Shown here one piece after another: positions 14,061-23,927 of a stretch of DNA of 64,000 nucleotides. The notes under the pieces were generated by a model. It was not told where the DNA came from and ran no database searches. It saw only the letters and a program-made list of their open reading frames with translations. The stretch lies in assembly GCF_021531655.1 (NCBI RefSeq), contig NZ_JADYUF010000004.1, positions 1 through 64,000 of the forward strand. The letters are read 5' to 3'. The stretch comes from Leyella stercorea. GTDB lineage: Bacteria > Bacteroidota > Bacteroidia > Bacteroidales > Bacteroidaceae. Both the position numbers and the translations under genes were made by a program. The stretch's first letter is position 1, and every line of letters begins with the position of its first letter.

Positions 14061-17039
14061 ATGGAAAAAAGATTCATGACTTTTGTAGCCTGCCTTTTCC
14101 TGAGCATAGGAATGGCACTGGCTCAATCTCGCATTTCCGGTAAGGTCACCTCAGCCGAAGACGGGCACCCCGTTGTTGGTGCCACAATTAAGGTAGTGGG
14201 CTCGAAGACAGCGAGCGCCATAACCGACGTCGACGGCAACTTCTCGATCAGCGTTCCTGCAGGTTCGCGTCTTGAAGTGACCTACATCGGTATGGTTCCT
14301 AAGACTGTCAAGGCTTCAAGCAATATGAGCATTGAGCTTAATGCCGACAGCCATGCACTTGACGACGTAATCGTAGTAGGTTATGGTACTACACGCCGTG
14401 AAGCCAAGACCGGTTCTATTACATCGGTAAGCTCAAAGGAGCTGGCCGACGTTCCCGCTACATCATTCGACAAGATGCTTGCCGGCAAGATGGCTGGTGT
14501 GAGCATCACACAGACAACCGGTCAGCCGGGCTCTAACTCACAGATTCGCATTCGTGGTATCAGCTCTATCTCAGCCGGCAACGAACCATTGTACGTTGTC
14601 GACGGACTGCCTATAACATCAGGCGACGACGGTGCATTCACCAACAGTAGCAACGCCCTGTCGGCTATCAACCCTGACGACATCGAAAGCATCACAGTAT
14701 TGAAGGATGCCGCTGCCGCTTCGGTTTACGGTTCGCGTGCTGCCAACGGTGTTATTCTTATTACAACCAAGAGCGGCAAGGAGGGCAAGAGCCACCTTAC
14801 GGCACGTGCCAAGTTCGGTATCTCACAACTTGCCAACGACAACAACTACGGAGTGATGAACGCCCAGCAGCTTCTTGAATATGAGCGCACAGCCATTCGC
14901 AATGCAGGTATGGATCCGGACAATCCCGCCAACCCGGCAAACGCTTATCGCCCGATGTCTATTCTGCAGGGCCCGCTCTACAACTGGATGGACGCCGTGA
15001 CACGCAACGGCAAGATGCAGGACTACGAACTGACACTCTCGGGTGGCTCGGCTCGCACCAAGTACTACAACTCATTGAACTATCAGAAGACCGAAGGTGT
15101 ATTCCCGGGCTTCGAATTCAGCCGTATCAACTTCCGTGTCAATGCCGACCACGAGATCAACCGATTCCTCAAGACCGGTGCGCGCATCAATGCCGGCTAT
15201 TCGTACAGCGAGGACGTACCTACACAGAATTTCTATTATTCAAACCCAATCTTTACGGGTATGACTTTAGAACCGTGGCAAAAGCCCTTCAACGAGGACG
15301 GAACACCCAACGTAAATCTTCCGACCAACAGCAACACCAACCCGCTTGCCACTGCCATGTACGACGACCAGTGGAGCAAGCGCTATGCTTTCAACGGTAG
15401 CGTATATCTTGAGTGGAAGCCTATCAAGCAACTTACATTCAAGACTACTGACGGTGCCGAACTGTCGTTCATCAACGGCCGCCGCTACTGGAGCCCCCTT
15501 GCTCACACCGACCAGAAAGGTACGGGTACGCTGCAGACCGACCAGATGATTTATCGTTCGTTCACTACATCTAACACAGCCACCTATCAGGACCAGCTGG
15601 GCAAGCACTATCTGCGCGTATTGCTGGGTCAGGAGGCCAACTACAGCGACTCTGAGGAGAACTACGAAAGATCGCAGGGACTCGACCCGCAGATACCTTA
15701 CCACGTTAGCGGCAACTCTACCAACGACATTGCCTATGGTATCGGCACTGTGACTATGATGTCATGGTTTGGCATTGCCGACTACAACTTCGACAACCGC
15801 TACTTCATCCAGGCATCACTTCGTTCGGACGGCAGCTCAATATTCGGCAAGAACAGCCGCTGGGGTACATTCTGGTCGGTAGGAACATCATGGAACATCC
15901 ACAACGAGAAGTTCATGGAGTCTGCCAAGGATTGGTTGCAGGTGCTCAAGTTGCGCGCCAGCTACGGTATCAACGGTAACGACAATATCTCAAATTACCT
16001 CTCATACGGCACCTACACACAGTCGGTGTACAACGGCATCACTGGACTTCGTCCTGACAAACCAGCCAACCCCGACCTTTCATGGGAGAAGAACAAGGCG
16101 TTCAACGTAGGTATCGACTTCCACGTACTGAAGCGTCTCTCGGGTAGCATCGACTTCTATACACGTAAGACTTCCGACATGCTTCTTGCCAAGTCGCAGT
16201 CGTCAACATCAGGCTTCAACTCGATGACTACCAACATCGGTTCGCTGCGCAATACCGGTGTAGAATTCCAGCTCAACGCCAGCATCATCGACTCGAAGGA
16301 CTGGAAGTGGGACATGGGATTCAACATCTCGCACAACCAGTCGAAAGTGCTTGAGCTTGCAGGTGAGGACTACCTCACATACGGCGACGGATTTATCCGC
16401 CACTTCGTAGGCGAGAAGCTCTATACATTCTATCTGCGCGACTATTACGGAGTCAACCCGGTTAACGGCGAGGCTTTGTGGCGCACCGAGGACGGCTCAC
16501 TCTCAAACAACGTAAGCAACGCACGCTACGTGAAGTGCGGCAGTCCGGAGCCTACATACGCCGGCGGTATCAACACCACTGTATCATGGCGCAACCTCAC
16601 GCTGAGCGTAGTCACAGAATTCAAGGGTGGCAACAAGGTTCTTATCGCCGACAACAACTTCGTCAACAGCGACGGCTCACGTGTCAACATGAACCAGTCA
16701 GTCACAGCACTCAACTACTGGAAGAAGCCGGGCGACACAGGATGCAACCCGAAGCCTATATACAACAACTCTACCAGCTCAAGTTCGACAAGCTCGACAC
16801 GTTACCTTGAGAAGGGCGACTACTTCCGCATCAAGGACGTGACACTCTCGTACAGCTTCGACCGCTCGCTGCTCAGCAAGATTGGTCTGCAGGGAGCACG
16901 CGTCTACACCAGTGCCCTCAACCTCTACACATTCCACAATGTGAACTTCTGGGATCCGGAGCGTGGCGTTGACGGACTCGGCAAAGGTATCTATCCTGTC
17001 ACAAAGACCTTCATGGTAGGTCTTGACATCACCCTGTAA
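14061..17039 (+). CDS. SusC/RagA family TonB-dependent transporter
   Basis: A 992-aa outer-membrane importer. It has a signal peptide ending GMALAQ (1-22), a carboxypeptidase-like domain (about 24-100, SGKVTSAEDGHPVVGATIKVVG), a TonB-box region (DDVIVVGYGT, about 110) and a plug with the signature VYGSRAANGVILITTKSG (about 225-242), then a barrel ending VGLDITL. It differs from the left susC throughout its coding sequence, yet shares its two leader repeats. It heads an operon with SusD, two lipoproteins and probably the C10 protease. A strong promoter lies about 310 nt upstream, so this copy is probably the expressed one. Confidence 0.95.
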   Translation: MEKRFMTFVACLFLSIGMALAQSRISGKVTSAEDGHPVVGATIKVVGSKTASAITDVDGNFSISVPAGSRLEVTYIGMVPKTVKASSNMSIELNADSHALDDVIVVGYGTTRREAKTGSITSVSSKELADVPATSFDKMLAGKMAGVSITQTTGQPGSNSQIRIRGISSISAGNEPLYVVDGLPITSGDDGAFTNSSNALSAINPDDIESITVLKDAAAASVYGSRAANGVILITTKSGKEGKSHLTARAKFGISQLANDNNYGVMNAQQLLEYERTAIRNAGMDPDNPANPANAYRPMSILQGPLYNWMDAVTRNGKMQDYELTLSGGSARTKYYNSLNYQKTEGVFPGFEFSRINFRVNADHEINRFLKTGARINAGYSYSEDVPTQNFYYSNPIFTGMTLEPWQKPFNEDGTPNVNLPTNSNTNPLATAMYDDQWSKRYAFNGSVYLEWKPIKQLTFKTTDGAELSFINGRRYWSPLAHTDQKGTGTLQTDQMIYRSFTTSNTATYQDQLGKHYLRVLLGQEANYSDSEENYERSQGLDPQIPYHVSGNSTNDIAYGIGTVTMMSWFGIADYNFDNRYFIQASLRSDGSSIFGKNSRWGTFWSVGTSWNIHNEKFMESAKDWLQVLKLRASYGINGNDNISNYLSYGTYTQSVYNGITGLRPDKPANPDLSWEKNKAFNVGIDFHVLKRLSGSIDFYTRKTSDMLLAKSQSSTSGFNSMTTNIGSLRNTGVEFQLNASIIDSKDWKWDMGFNISHNQSKVLELAGEDYLTYGDGFIRHFVGEKLYTFYLRDYYGVNPVNGEALWRTEDGSLSNNVSNARYVKCGSPEPTYAGGINTTVSWRNLTLSVVTEFKGGNKVLIADNNFVNSDGSRVNMNQSVTALNYWKKPGDTGCNPKPIYNNSTSSSSTSSTRYLEKGDYFRIKDVTLSYSFDRSLLSKIGLQGARVYTSALNLYTFHNVNFWDPERGVDGLGKGIYPVTKTFMVGLDITL

Positions 17040-17088
17040 TGTTACAGACAGAAAATAATCAAGTAACGAAACAAAAGGAACTGAATTT

Positions 17089-18528
17089 ATGAAAAAGATA
17101 TTTATCGGAATGGCTATCCTCTCGGCTGGATTATTCACGTCGTGCAGCGACTTCCTGACCGAGGAGCCAAAGCAGGAACAGAGCAACGAGCTGACGTTCG
17201 CAACATTCGACGGCGTGAACAAGGCTGCCGCCGCTATGTATGGAATGTTCCAGAGCGATGCATGGTACGACGGCGAATTCACGCTTATGTCTGAACTGCG
17301 CTGCGGCAATGCCAAGAACCCGACATCGGTGCCGGGCTCGGGACGCTACCGCTCAGACACACAATGGATATACAGCGACCGCAGCACTTCGCCCCTATGG
17401 AGCTACGCCTACTACACAATAGCACGTGCCAACAACGTGATAAACAATCTCGACGACAAGGTAGGCGTGGACGCTACACAGCAGCAGGTAAACAATGTCA
17501 AGGCCGAGGCGCTCTTCATTCGCGCCCTGTGCTACTTCGACCTTGTGATAACCTACTGCCAGCCCTACAACTACAATGCCACCGAGGACGACAAGATGGG
17601 TGTGCCACTGGTGCTCGTAACCGAGAACGGCAAGCCCGCACGCGACTCTAAGGAGAACGTATACAATCAGATTGTTGCCGACTTGCTGCAGGCTGAGAGC
17701 ATAATGGCTGACGACTACGTACGTGCAGGCGTTACCGACAAGGCTGCAACTCCTACAAAGCCTGCCATCCAGGCACTGCTCTCGCGCGTATACCTTTATA
17801 TGAACAAGTGGCAGGAAGCTGCCGACTACGCCACAAAGGTTATCAACAACAAGAAGTATGAACTTGCTCCGGCTGACGCTTATGCAGCTATGTTCTCGGC
17901 AGCTACGGCTCCTGAGGGCGGCGAGATAATCTTCGAGGTGTACGGTTCGGACAAGAACGAGTATTGGGACAACTCTGGTTGGGCTCACCTTCCATACATC
18001 ACCACTACCGACGACAAAGGTTCGCACGGCGACGTTTGCGCCACTAAGGACCTTTACGACCTCTACTCTGAGGGCGACATACGCAAATCGATGTACAAGC
18101 AGCACGGCAACGACTACTTCCCGACAAAGTATTCGGGCAAGCCGAAGGACTCTGACCCGAAATACACCAACGTTCCCATCCTGCGCCTTTCGGAGATGTA
18201 CCTCAACCGTGCCGAGGCCATCATCAACGGAGCCTCTATTCAGGGCGTGACAGCCGAGAGCGATCTCCGCAAGATAGCTACAGTACGTGGCGCATCGCAG
18301 ACAGCAGCTGCTACAAAGCAGGGCGTATTTGACGAGCGCCGTCGCGAGCTGGCTTTCGAGGGACACATAGCTGCCGACTACGCACGCTGCAACAAGTCGA
18401 TGACACGTAAGGATTTCGACGACTCGAAGAACAAGGATGTGGCATTCCCAAGCTACATGTGGGCACTGCCTATACCTAACCGCGAGTGCACCGCCAATCC
18501 TAACGTGGCTCAGAACCCTGGTTATTAA
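17089..18528 (+). CDS. SusD/RagB family outer-membrane lipoprotein
   Basis: A 479-aa surface lipoprotein partner of the preceding SusC. The lipoprotein signal ends GLFTSC (Cys19). SusD-type features are YYTIARANNVINNLDD, AEALFIRALCYFDLVITY, QALLSRVYLYMNKWQEAADYATKVI, LRLSEMYLNRAEAIINGAS and the C-terminal DERRRELAFEGH. It starts 49 nt after susC. It would close over the SusC barrel and bind the nutrient; association with a protease gene downstream hints at peptides, but this is inference. Confidence 0.93.
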   Translation: MKKIFIGMAILSAGLFTSCSDFLTEEPKQEQSNELTFATFDGVNKAAAAMYGMFQSDAWYDGEFTLMSELRCGNAKNPTSVPGSGRYRSDTQWIYSDRSTSPLWSYAYYTIARANNVINNLDDKVGVDATQQQVNNVKAEALFIRALCYFDLVITYCQPYNYNATEDDKMGVPLVLVTENGKPARDSKENVYNQIVADLLQAESIMADDYVRAGVTDKAATPTKPAIQALLSRVYLYMNKWQEAADYATKVINNKKYELAPADAYAAMFSAATAPEGGEIIFEVYGSDKNEYWDNSGWAHLPYITTTDDKGSHGDVCATKDLYDLYSEGDIRKSMYKQHGNDYFPTKYSGKPKDSDPKYTNVPILRLSEMYLNRAEAIINGASIQGVTAESDLRKIATVRGASQTAAATKQGVFDERRRELAFEGHIAADYARCNKSMTRKDFDDSKNKDVAFPSYMWALPIPNRECTANPNVAQNPGY

Positions 18529-18548
18529 TCTAAAGAGAGAGAAAAGCT

Positions 18549-19451
18549 ATGAAAATATTCAAGAATACAACCATAGTACTCGCAGCTCTTGCTGCCGTGG
18601 CACTCGCCTCGTGCAACAACGACCAGCCCGAGTTCAATGACAAGGATGCTTTCGTATCGTTCACCGACACAAAGGCTTCGATCGACGAAAACAAGGCAAC
18701 ACTCGAAATACCCGTACAGCTTTCGTCGCTCAAGGGAAAGGAAGGCTCTGTCGACTTCGAGATTACTCCCGACAAGACAGCACCTGCCGTAGAGGGCACC
18801 AACTACACCGTTGCCAACGCTACGCGCACGCTCACCTTCACCAAGGAATCCAACGTGCAGAACATCAAGCTCAACATCGTTGACCTTGCAGGCACATTCA
18901 CCGGCGACCTCCGTCTGAACATCAAGCTCAAGAATGCGCAGGGCGTAAACCTTGGAGCCGAAAGTTCGTTCGATGTGACAATCGTCGATCTCGACCACCC
19001 GTTGGCTTTCATGCTCGGAACGTTCAGAGCAAGCGGAACTTCACAGTATAACGGTGCTGAAACTTGGACAGTCAATATTGCCAAGGACGACAAAGACGTC
19101 AACAAAGTATGGATTACCAATATGGTACTTGGTGCCTCGTCGCCTAATTATCCTATATACGGAACCGTAAACGAAGAGAAGACCGAGATACGCATTCCTG
19201 CATATCAGGTAATGGGGAAGAGCAGTTCTTATCCAGCCGTATTGTTCACCATCCTGGATTCAGAAGGAGAAAACCTTGTTGAAGACTATATGCTCGGCAA
19301 GATAACAACCGATGCCAACGGCAAGGCTATCATCACATTCGCCGACAACTTCTTCGGTACAGGTGCCTTCGACTCTGCTACACCTTCGGAGTCCGCATTT
19401 AAGGGATTCTTCAATCTATATCAGCCTGGTGTAGTGTTCAAGAAGAACTAA
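18549..19451 (+). CDS. Surface lipoprotein, SusE-position, Calx-beta-like
   Basis: A 300-aa protein with a lipoprotein signal (MKIFKNTTIVLAALAAVALASC, Cys22). Residues about 30-155 look like a Calx-beta/Ig-type beta sandwich (ATLEIPVQLSSLKGKEGSVDFEI, FDVTIVDLDHP). The C-terminal half (about 155-300) looks like a separate beta domain (FRASGTSQYNGAETWTVNIAKDD). It lies 20 nt after susD, where SusE/F-like ligand-binding lipoproteins normally sit. Function is inferred from position; no family is confidently named. Confidence 0.8.
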   Translation: MKIFKNTTIVLAALAAVALASCNNDQPEFNDKDAFVSFTDTKASIDENKATLEIPVQLSSLKGKEGSVDFEITPDKTAPAVEGTNYTVANATRTLTFTKESNVQNIKLNIVDLAGTFTGDLRLNIKLKNAQGVNLGAESSFDVTIVDLDHPLAFMLGTFRASGTSQYNGAETWTVNIAKDDKDVNKVWITNMVLGASSPNYPIYGTVNEEKTEIRIPAYQVMGKSSSYPAVLFTILDSEGENLVEDYMLGKITTDANGKAIITFADNFFGTGAFDSATPSESAFKGFFNLYQPGVVFKKN

Positions 19452-19489
19452 GTAAATAGATATTCACACTAACAACGACACATATAATT

Positions 19490-21100
19490 ATGAAAAAGTT
19501 ATTATATAGTCTTGCAGTCGCCTTTGCAGGTATTGCAGCCCTCACGGGCTGTACTACCTTCGACGACGAGCACTCAGAGCACTATGGCGAAGGCCCTGCC
19601 GTAGCCATAAATCTGACGGAGACCAAGGACAACTCGTTCACATTCACCGTCAATCCGGCTGAAGGCACCAACTATTATGCCTACACCGTTGTTGAGGGCG
19701 ACGAAGCCGAGGACGTAAGCGAGGACGATGTGCTCAAGAAAACGATGGGTGGCATAAGCGAAGCCATCGTTAACTACTCGAAGGCAGCATCTACTACCGT
19801 CAACATGCTCAACTCAAAGGGCGAGGGCATCTGCTCGCCCAACAAATCGTATGTTATCTACGCCGTAGCTGCCAATGCCAATGGCATTACCGGTAAGGTA
19901 CAGTCGCTCGTGGTGAAGACCACCGACGGCAATGCTCCTACACTCGAACCGTACGAAGCAGGCGACCCGTCGGCTGAGACAACCGTTACATTCTCTGAGC
20001 CTGTATTCAAGGGCGAAGGCACCGTTTCGGCTAAGTACTATCAGGAGTGGGGCGACGGCGAATTCATCAACGTGCCTGCTGACAAGGTTCACGCAACAAT
20101 CAATGGCGCCAACGTGACATTCACTGTCGACGACGTTCCTGCCGGAGCATACGTGCTCTATTCTTGGACTGAGGGTGCATTCAAGGACAGTTTCGGCAAC
20201 AAGTGTCCGGCTGAGAACACCGTTATCGGCGACGAGGGATTCGTAGGCGTATACAACCGCCAGCCGCTCAAGCCGTTTGCCATCGAAGCCAAGCAGTTCA
20301 CACCTGCCTCAGGCAGCACAATCGGCGAGTACGACAAGTTCAAAGGCGTTATAACATTCGCTTTCGACGTATTCCGCAACGACATTGAGGAGTCGGACGA
20401 CTGCGTAAAGCCAGGCGACCTCTCGCTCACTTACTCTAACGCCAAGCGCTCTACAACCATCAATCTCGACCCGAGCGACTGGAGCGTAAACGGCAAGACC
20501 GTCACATTCAAGATGCCCGAGGCTGCTGTCGAAGGCGACAAGGTGACACTGAAGATAAAGGAAGGCGTCATCATGGACATCAACGGCAACGGCAACGAGG
20601 CTTTCGCTTCTACCGACGTAGCATGGAAGTACGACGGCTTCACAGCCACAGCTGCTATGCTCGAGGGCAACTACACGCTGACATACTACTCTGCCCGTGA
20701 GAAAAAGAAAGTGACCAACCATGTGACTATAACCAAAGCCACGACTAACAACGAGGACGGCACCAAGTTTGTCATCAGCGGACTGTACGCAGCCGGCAGC
20801 CAGGTTGCCGCTGTAGCCGACTATGCTAACAACCGACTCTACATCTTGCCAGGCTATGGAGTAGGCACGTATGACAAGAATGGTATTTCGGGAGTCATCA
20901 TTACATTCTCGGCAAGCCAAGCCAAATCTATTGAATGCAAGATCAACAAGGACGGCAGCATCACTACATCCGACCTTGCACTTGCATTATATGTTAAAGG
21001 TGAAGGAGTAGTTGATTTCTTAGACTTACTGAAAAATGCCAAGTTTGTCAAGACTACATCAGCTGCCAAAGCCAAGAGCCGTCGTGCAGCCAGAAAGTAA
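19490..21100 (+). CDS. Surface lipoprotein with repeated Ig-like domains
   Basis: A 536-aa protein with a lipoprotein signal ending ALTGC (Cys21). It is composed of several beta-sandwich modules. Residues about 165-260 and 275-395 resemble SwmB/Ig-like domains with F(T)PASG and VTFTVDDVPAGAYVL / VTFKMPEAAVEGDKVTLKIKEGV patterns. The tail is basic (AAKAKSRRAARK). It is the fourth gene of the SusCD operon, 38 nt after the previous one, and is followed by a strong terminator. It is likely a cell-surface binding or scaffold protein; ligand unknown. Confidence 0.8.
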   Translation: MKKLLYSLAVAFAGIAALTGCTTFDDEHSEHYGEGPAVAINLTETKDNSFTFTVNPAEGTNYYAYTVVEGDEAEDVSEDDVLKKTMGGISEAIVNYSKAASTTVNMLNSKGEGICSPNKSYVIYAVAANANGITGKVQSLVVKTTDGNAPTLEPYEAGDPSAETTVTFSEPVFKGEGTVSAKYYQEWGDGEFINVPADKVHATINGANVTFTVDDVPAGAYVLYSWTEGAFKDSFGNKCPAENTVIGDEGFVGVYNRQPLKPFAIEAKQFTPASGSTIGEYDKFKGVITFAFDVFRNDIEESDDCVKPGDLSLTYSNAKRSTTINLDPSDWSVNGKTVTFKMPEAAVEGDKVTLKIKEGVIMDINGNGNEAFASTDVAWKYDGFTATAAMLEGNYTLTYYSAREKKKVTNHVTITKATTNNEDGTKFVISGLYAAGSQVAAVADYANNRLYILPGYGVGTYDKNGISGVIITFSASQAKSIECKINKDGSITTSDLALALYVKGEGVVDFLDLLKNAKFVKTTSAAKAKSRRAARK

Positions 21101-21138
21101 GAATTAAGGAAAATGAACCTTAAGTAAACCATACTGAA

Positions 21139-21183
21139 GTCCCCACTCTACATTGCATAAGTAATGTGGGGTGGGGATTTTGC
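21139..21183 (+). terminator. Terminator of the right SusCD operon
   Basis: CCCCAC-TC-TACATT pairs with AATGTGG-GGTGGGG around a short loop and is followed by ATTTTG. It lies 39 nt after the last lipoprotein stop. Confidence 0.8.
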
Positions 21184-21208
21184 TTTCACCGAAATCTGCA
21201 TGCCCTGC

Positions 21209-21318
21209 AAAAGGAGTCCTTTTGATGTGTAAAAGGAGTCCTTTTGGCATCTAAAAGGAGTCCTTTTGCAGGGCAAAACGAGTCCTTTTGAACAGCAAAA
21301 GGACTACATTTGGAAAGC
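21209..21318. repeat. Array 2: five 22-bp palindromic units
   Basis: Units start at 21209, 21231, 21253, 21275 and 21297. The first three have perfect AAAAGGAGTCCTTTTG cores, the fourth has AAAACGAGTCCTTTTG, and the fifth the TACA variant. The array fills most of the gap between the operon terminator and the C10 protease start (21381), so it lies in the protease promoter region. Confidence 0.92.
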
Positions 21319-21380
21319 CACCGCATCCAGACGGGTCTACAACGAGCAAAAAAACCTGTTACAATCAAGAAAACAACAAT

Positions 21381-22979
21381 ATGAAAAGGATTTTACTGAC
21401 ATCAATCTTCGCCATCACCGCCATTGCCGCCGTGCTTGCCAAGCCCGTCACACCCGACGCTGCCAAGGCCAAGGCACAGCAGATTATGGGCAGCCGCTTT
21501 GAGGGATTCGACACAGCCGACGCCCGCGTCACTGCCGTGAGCCACAACGGCACTGCCGCCTACTACGTAGTGCAGTTTGCCAAAGGATGGACTCTCATAG
21601 CCGCCGACGACACCTCGCAGCCGCTCATAGGCTATTCCGACACGGGCATCTATCAAACAGAGGGCCAGCCCGAGAGCGTAAGTGCCATGATGGGATGCTT
21701 CGCCGAGCGCATAGTGCAGCGCGCCCATCGGCTCACATCCGTTGCCGAGGGATGGGCCAAGGAGTCGGCTACGCGTCCGCTTCGTGCCGCCACACGTGCC
21801 ACGAAGGCTGCCGTGGCACCGCTCATCAAGGTCAACTGGAACCAAAGCGGATCGTACAAGAAGTACTGTCCGAAGGACGGCAACGGCCAGGCCATAGTAG
21901 GTTGCGTGGCTGTAGGAATGGCTCAGGCTATGAGTGTGGCTCAGTGGCCCAAGCGTCCGACGGGCGAATTCGGCTACGACAGCAAGACTTACGGCTATCA
22001 ATACATCAACTACGACAAGGAGCCTGCCTACAACTGGGACGCAATACTGAGCGGTGCCAACGGCAACGACGACGTGGCACGACTGCTGTGGCACTGCGGT
22101 GTGGCGGTAAGGATGGATTACGGAGTAGACGGTTCGGGCACGCAAGACTCGTACATAGCCACTGCCCTGCCCCGCAACTTCGGCTATTCAGCTTCTACCG
22201 TAAAGTATGTGCAGCGTAAGAGTTATACCGATGCCCAGTGGGACGACCTCGTTTATGGCGAACTGGCAGCCGGACGTGCCGTGTGCCTTAGCGGTCAGGA
22301 CCTCAAGAACGGCTACGGCCACTGCTTCAATATTGACGGCTACGACAACGGAGCCTATCACGTCAACTGGGGATGGGGCGGTGCCAACAACGGCTACTTT
22401 GAACTCACGGCTCTCAAGGACCCTACAATGAACATGGACTACAGCGCCCCTGCCTACCAGAGCCTCATCATAGGCATACAGAAACCTACAAGCACCGTGG
22501 TGGCACAGGGACCGCAGGACATAACAATATCTGAAACATCCGTGGCAAGCGACGCTGCCGTAGGCACAGTGGTTGGCGATGTGAGCGTGGTGTTCGATAC
22601 GGGTCTGGCTCCCGAGTACGGGCTGACGGTGACTGGCACGAAATACAATGCCATAACACACAGATATAATAAGGTGCCGTTCGGCATTACGGACGGGCAG
22701 CTGGTCACCACCGATGCAATACCGACCGACAAGACTTCGATAGACATCAAGATAACAGCCACCGACGAGTACAACTACAAGCTCGACAAGACATTCACCA
22801 TAACCATTACCGCCCCTACTGCCATCAGCACGATAGGCAGCGACAACGACGCAATAGTCAGCACCACCTATTATAATATAGAGGGCCAGCGTGTCGACAA
22901 GGCGCAGCACGGCACATACATCGTGGTGTACACGCTGAAGAGCGGCAAGAAACGCACGGCTAAGATTGTGAAACAATAA
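21381..22979 (+). CDS. C10 family cysteine protease (streptopain/interpain-like)
   Basis: A 532-aa secreted zymogen. The start at 21381 (MKRILLTSIFAITAIAAVLA) gives a clean signal peptide; the upstream extension of the frame does not. A Spi-like propeptide spans about 21-140. The catalytic Cys175 is in VGCVAVGMAQ with the oxyanion-hole Gln155 (WNQSGSY), and the catalytic His314 is in GHCFNIDGY, followed by HVNWGWGG (328-334). A C-terminal beta region and the tail YYNIEGQRV..GTYIVVYTLKSGKKRTAKIV resemble the C-terminal sorting/anchor domains of Prevotella secreted proteins. It probably digests extracellular protein. Its position after SusCD suggests coupling of proteolysis with peptide uptake. 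Confidence 0.94.
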   Translation: MKRILLTSIFAITAIAAVLAKPVTPDAAKAKAQQIMGSRFEGFDTADARVTAVSHNGTAAYYVVQFAKGWTLIAADDTSQPLIGYSDTGIYQTEGQPESVSAMMGCFAERIVQRAHRLTSVAEGWAKESATRPLRAATRATKAAVAPLIKVNWNQSGSYKKYCPKDGNGQAIVGCVAVGMAQAMSVAQWPKRPTGEFGYDSKTYGYQYINYDKEPAYNWDAILSGANGNDDVARLLWHCGVAVRMDYGVDGSGTQDSYIATALPRNFGYSASTVKYVQRKSYTDAQWDDLVYGELAAGRAVCLSGQDLKNGYGHCFNIDGYDNGAYHVNWGWGGANNGYFELTALKDPTMNMDYSAPAYQSLIIGIQKPTSTVVAQGPQDITISETSVASDAAVGTVVGDVSVVFDTGLAPEYGLTVTGTKYNAITHRYNKVPFGITDGQLVTTDAIPTDKTSIDIKITATDEYNYKLDKTFTITITAPTAISTIGSDNDAIVSTTYYNIEGQRVDKAQHGTYIVVYTLKSGKKRTAKIVKQ

Positions 22980-22993
22980 AACTACGCAATACT

Positions 22994-23668
22994 ATGAAAC
23001 GACTTCTTACGATTGCTTTCTGTCTGCTGCTCGCAGTAGTGGCAGCGCATGCCAAGTATGTGCCCAACACCAAGTGGCCATACGTATATGAGGACTTCAC
23101 CAAAGGCACCGTCTACTCTGCCGACAACCAGAAGAGCGAGGGACTGCTCAACATCCACCTCGCCGGCAACGTGCTTCACTATGTGGGCAAGGACGGCAAG
23201 GTGTATGCCAACGACAACCATCGCATAGCGCGCGTTGAGATAGGGCAGGATGCCTATATCGTAGTTGACAACCGTCTGATGCAGATTGTCAGTCAGAAGG
23301 GTGCCGATGTGCTGCTCAAGCTGGAGCTTGCCGACTTCAGCCAGCTCACCCAAGGCTCGGGCGGAGCATACGGTTCGTCGCTCAATTCGTCTGCCTCCAA
23401 CCAGCTGTCGTCGCTCGACCTGGGCGGACTCAACCGTCCCGAACATGGCATGATGCTGCAGGAGAAGCACGACGGACGCGAAATACCCGTCAGCACCGTC
23501 TACTACTTCGCCATAGGCGGACAATGCATCGAGGCCAACAAGGGCGAGGTGATGAAGTATGCCGGCGAAGAGCGCAAGGCAGAACTCACCCGTTTCATTA
23601 AAGAAAAGAAGGTGAAATGGAAGAACGAGGACAGCCTCAAGACTGTGCTGGAATACCTGAGCAGGTGA
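22994..23668 (+). CDS. Secreted protein of unknown function, protease partner
   Basis: A 224-aa protein with a signal peptide (MKRLLTIAFCLLLAVVAAHA, about 1-20). It has a beta-rich central part (EGLLNIHLAGNVLHYVGKDGKVYANDNHRIARVEIG), a Ser/Gly/Asn-rich linker (about 115-140) and a charged helical C-terminus (EERKAELTRFIKEKKVKWKNEDSLKTVLEYL). It starts 14 nt after the C10 protease stop, so it is co-transcribed. Possible roles include inhibitor, chaperone or substrate adaptor of the protease, but I do not recognise a family. Confidence 0.75.
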   Translation: MKRLLTIAFCLLLAVVAAHAKYVPNTKWPYVYEDFTKGTVYSADNQKSEGLLNIHLAGNVLHYVGKDGKVYANDNHRIARVEIGQDAYIVVDNRLMQIVSQKGADVLLKLELADFSQLTQGSGGAYGSSLNSSASNQLSSLDLGGLNRPEHGMMLQEKHDGREIPVSTVYYFAIGGQCIEANKGEVMKYAGEERKAELTRFIKEKKVKWKNEDSLKTVLEYLSR

Positions 23669-23698
23669 TATAAAGCATCAGCAGATTGATTAATAAGA

Positions 23699-23762
23699 TA
23701 GCGTTTATTCCGCTACGAACACTCATTGTGAACTGTTCGGAGCGGAACAAACGCTATTTTTA
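23699..23762 (+). terminator. Terminator after the protease operon
   Basis: A long hairpin, ATAGCGTTTATTCCGCTACG with its near complement ending AAACGCTATTTTT, followed by a T tract. Confidence 0.85.
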
Positions 23763-23829
23763 ATTCAATCCTAATAATTATGAAAACCGTAGAAGTTGGC
23801 GGTCTGACAACAATTTTATGCCTAAATTC

Positions 23830-23860
23830 TTGTATACACAAGAAATTTGTACTAATTTTG
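23830..23860 (+). promoter_or_regulatory. Promoter of the beta-barrel gene
   Basis: -33 TTG at 23830-23832, 20 nt, -7 TAATTTTG at 23853-23860, about 68 nt before the start codon at 23928. Confidence 0.75.
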
Positions 23861-23927
23861 CAGCACAATTCAACAATCGTTGGTATATATTAACATTTTA
23901 ATCAATTAAACACAAAGAACAAAAGCA

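Noticed and set aside
6985..23668. Classical glycan-degrading PUL
   Set aside because: Neither SusCD pair has a glycoside hydrolase, polysaccharide lyase or hybrid sensor next to it; the only enzyme is a cysteine protease.
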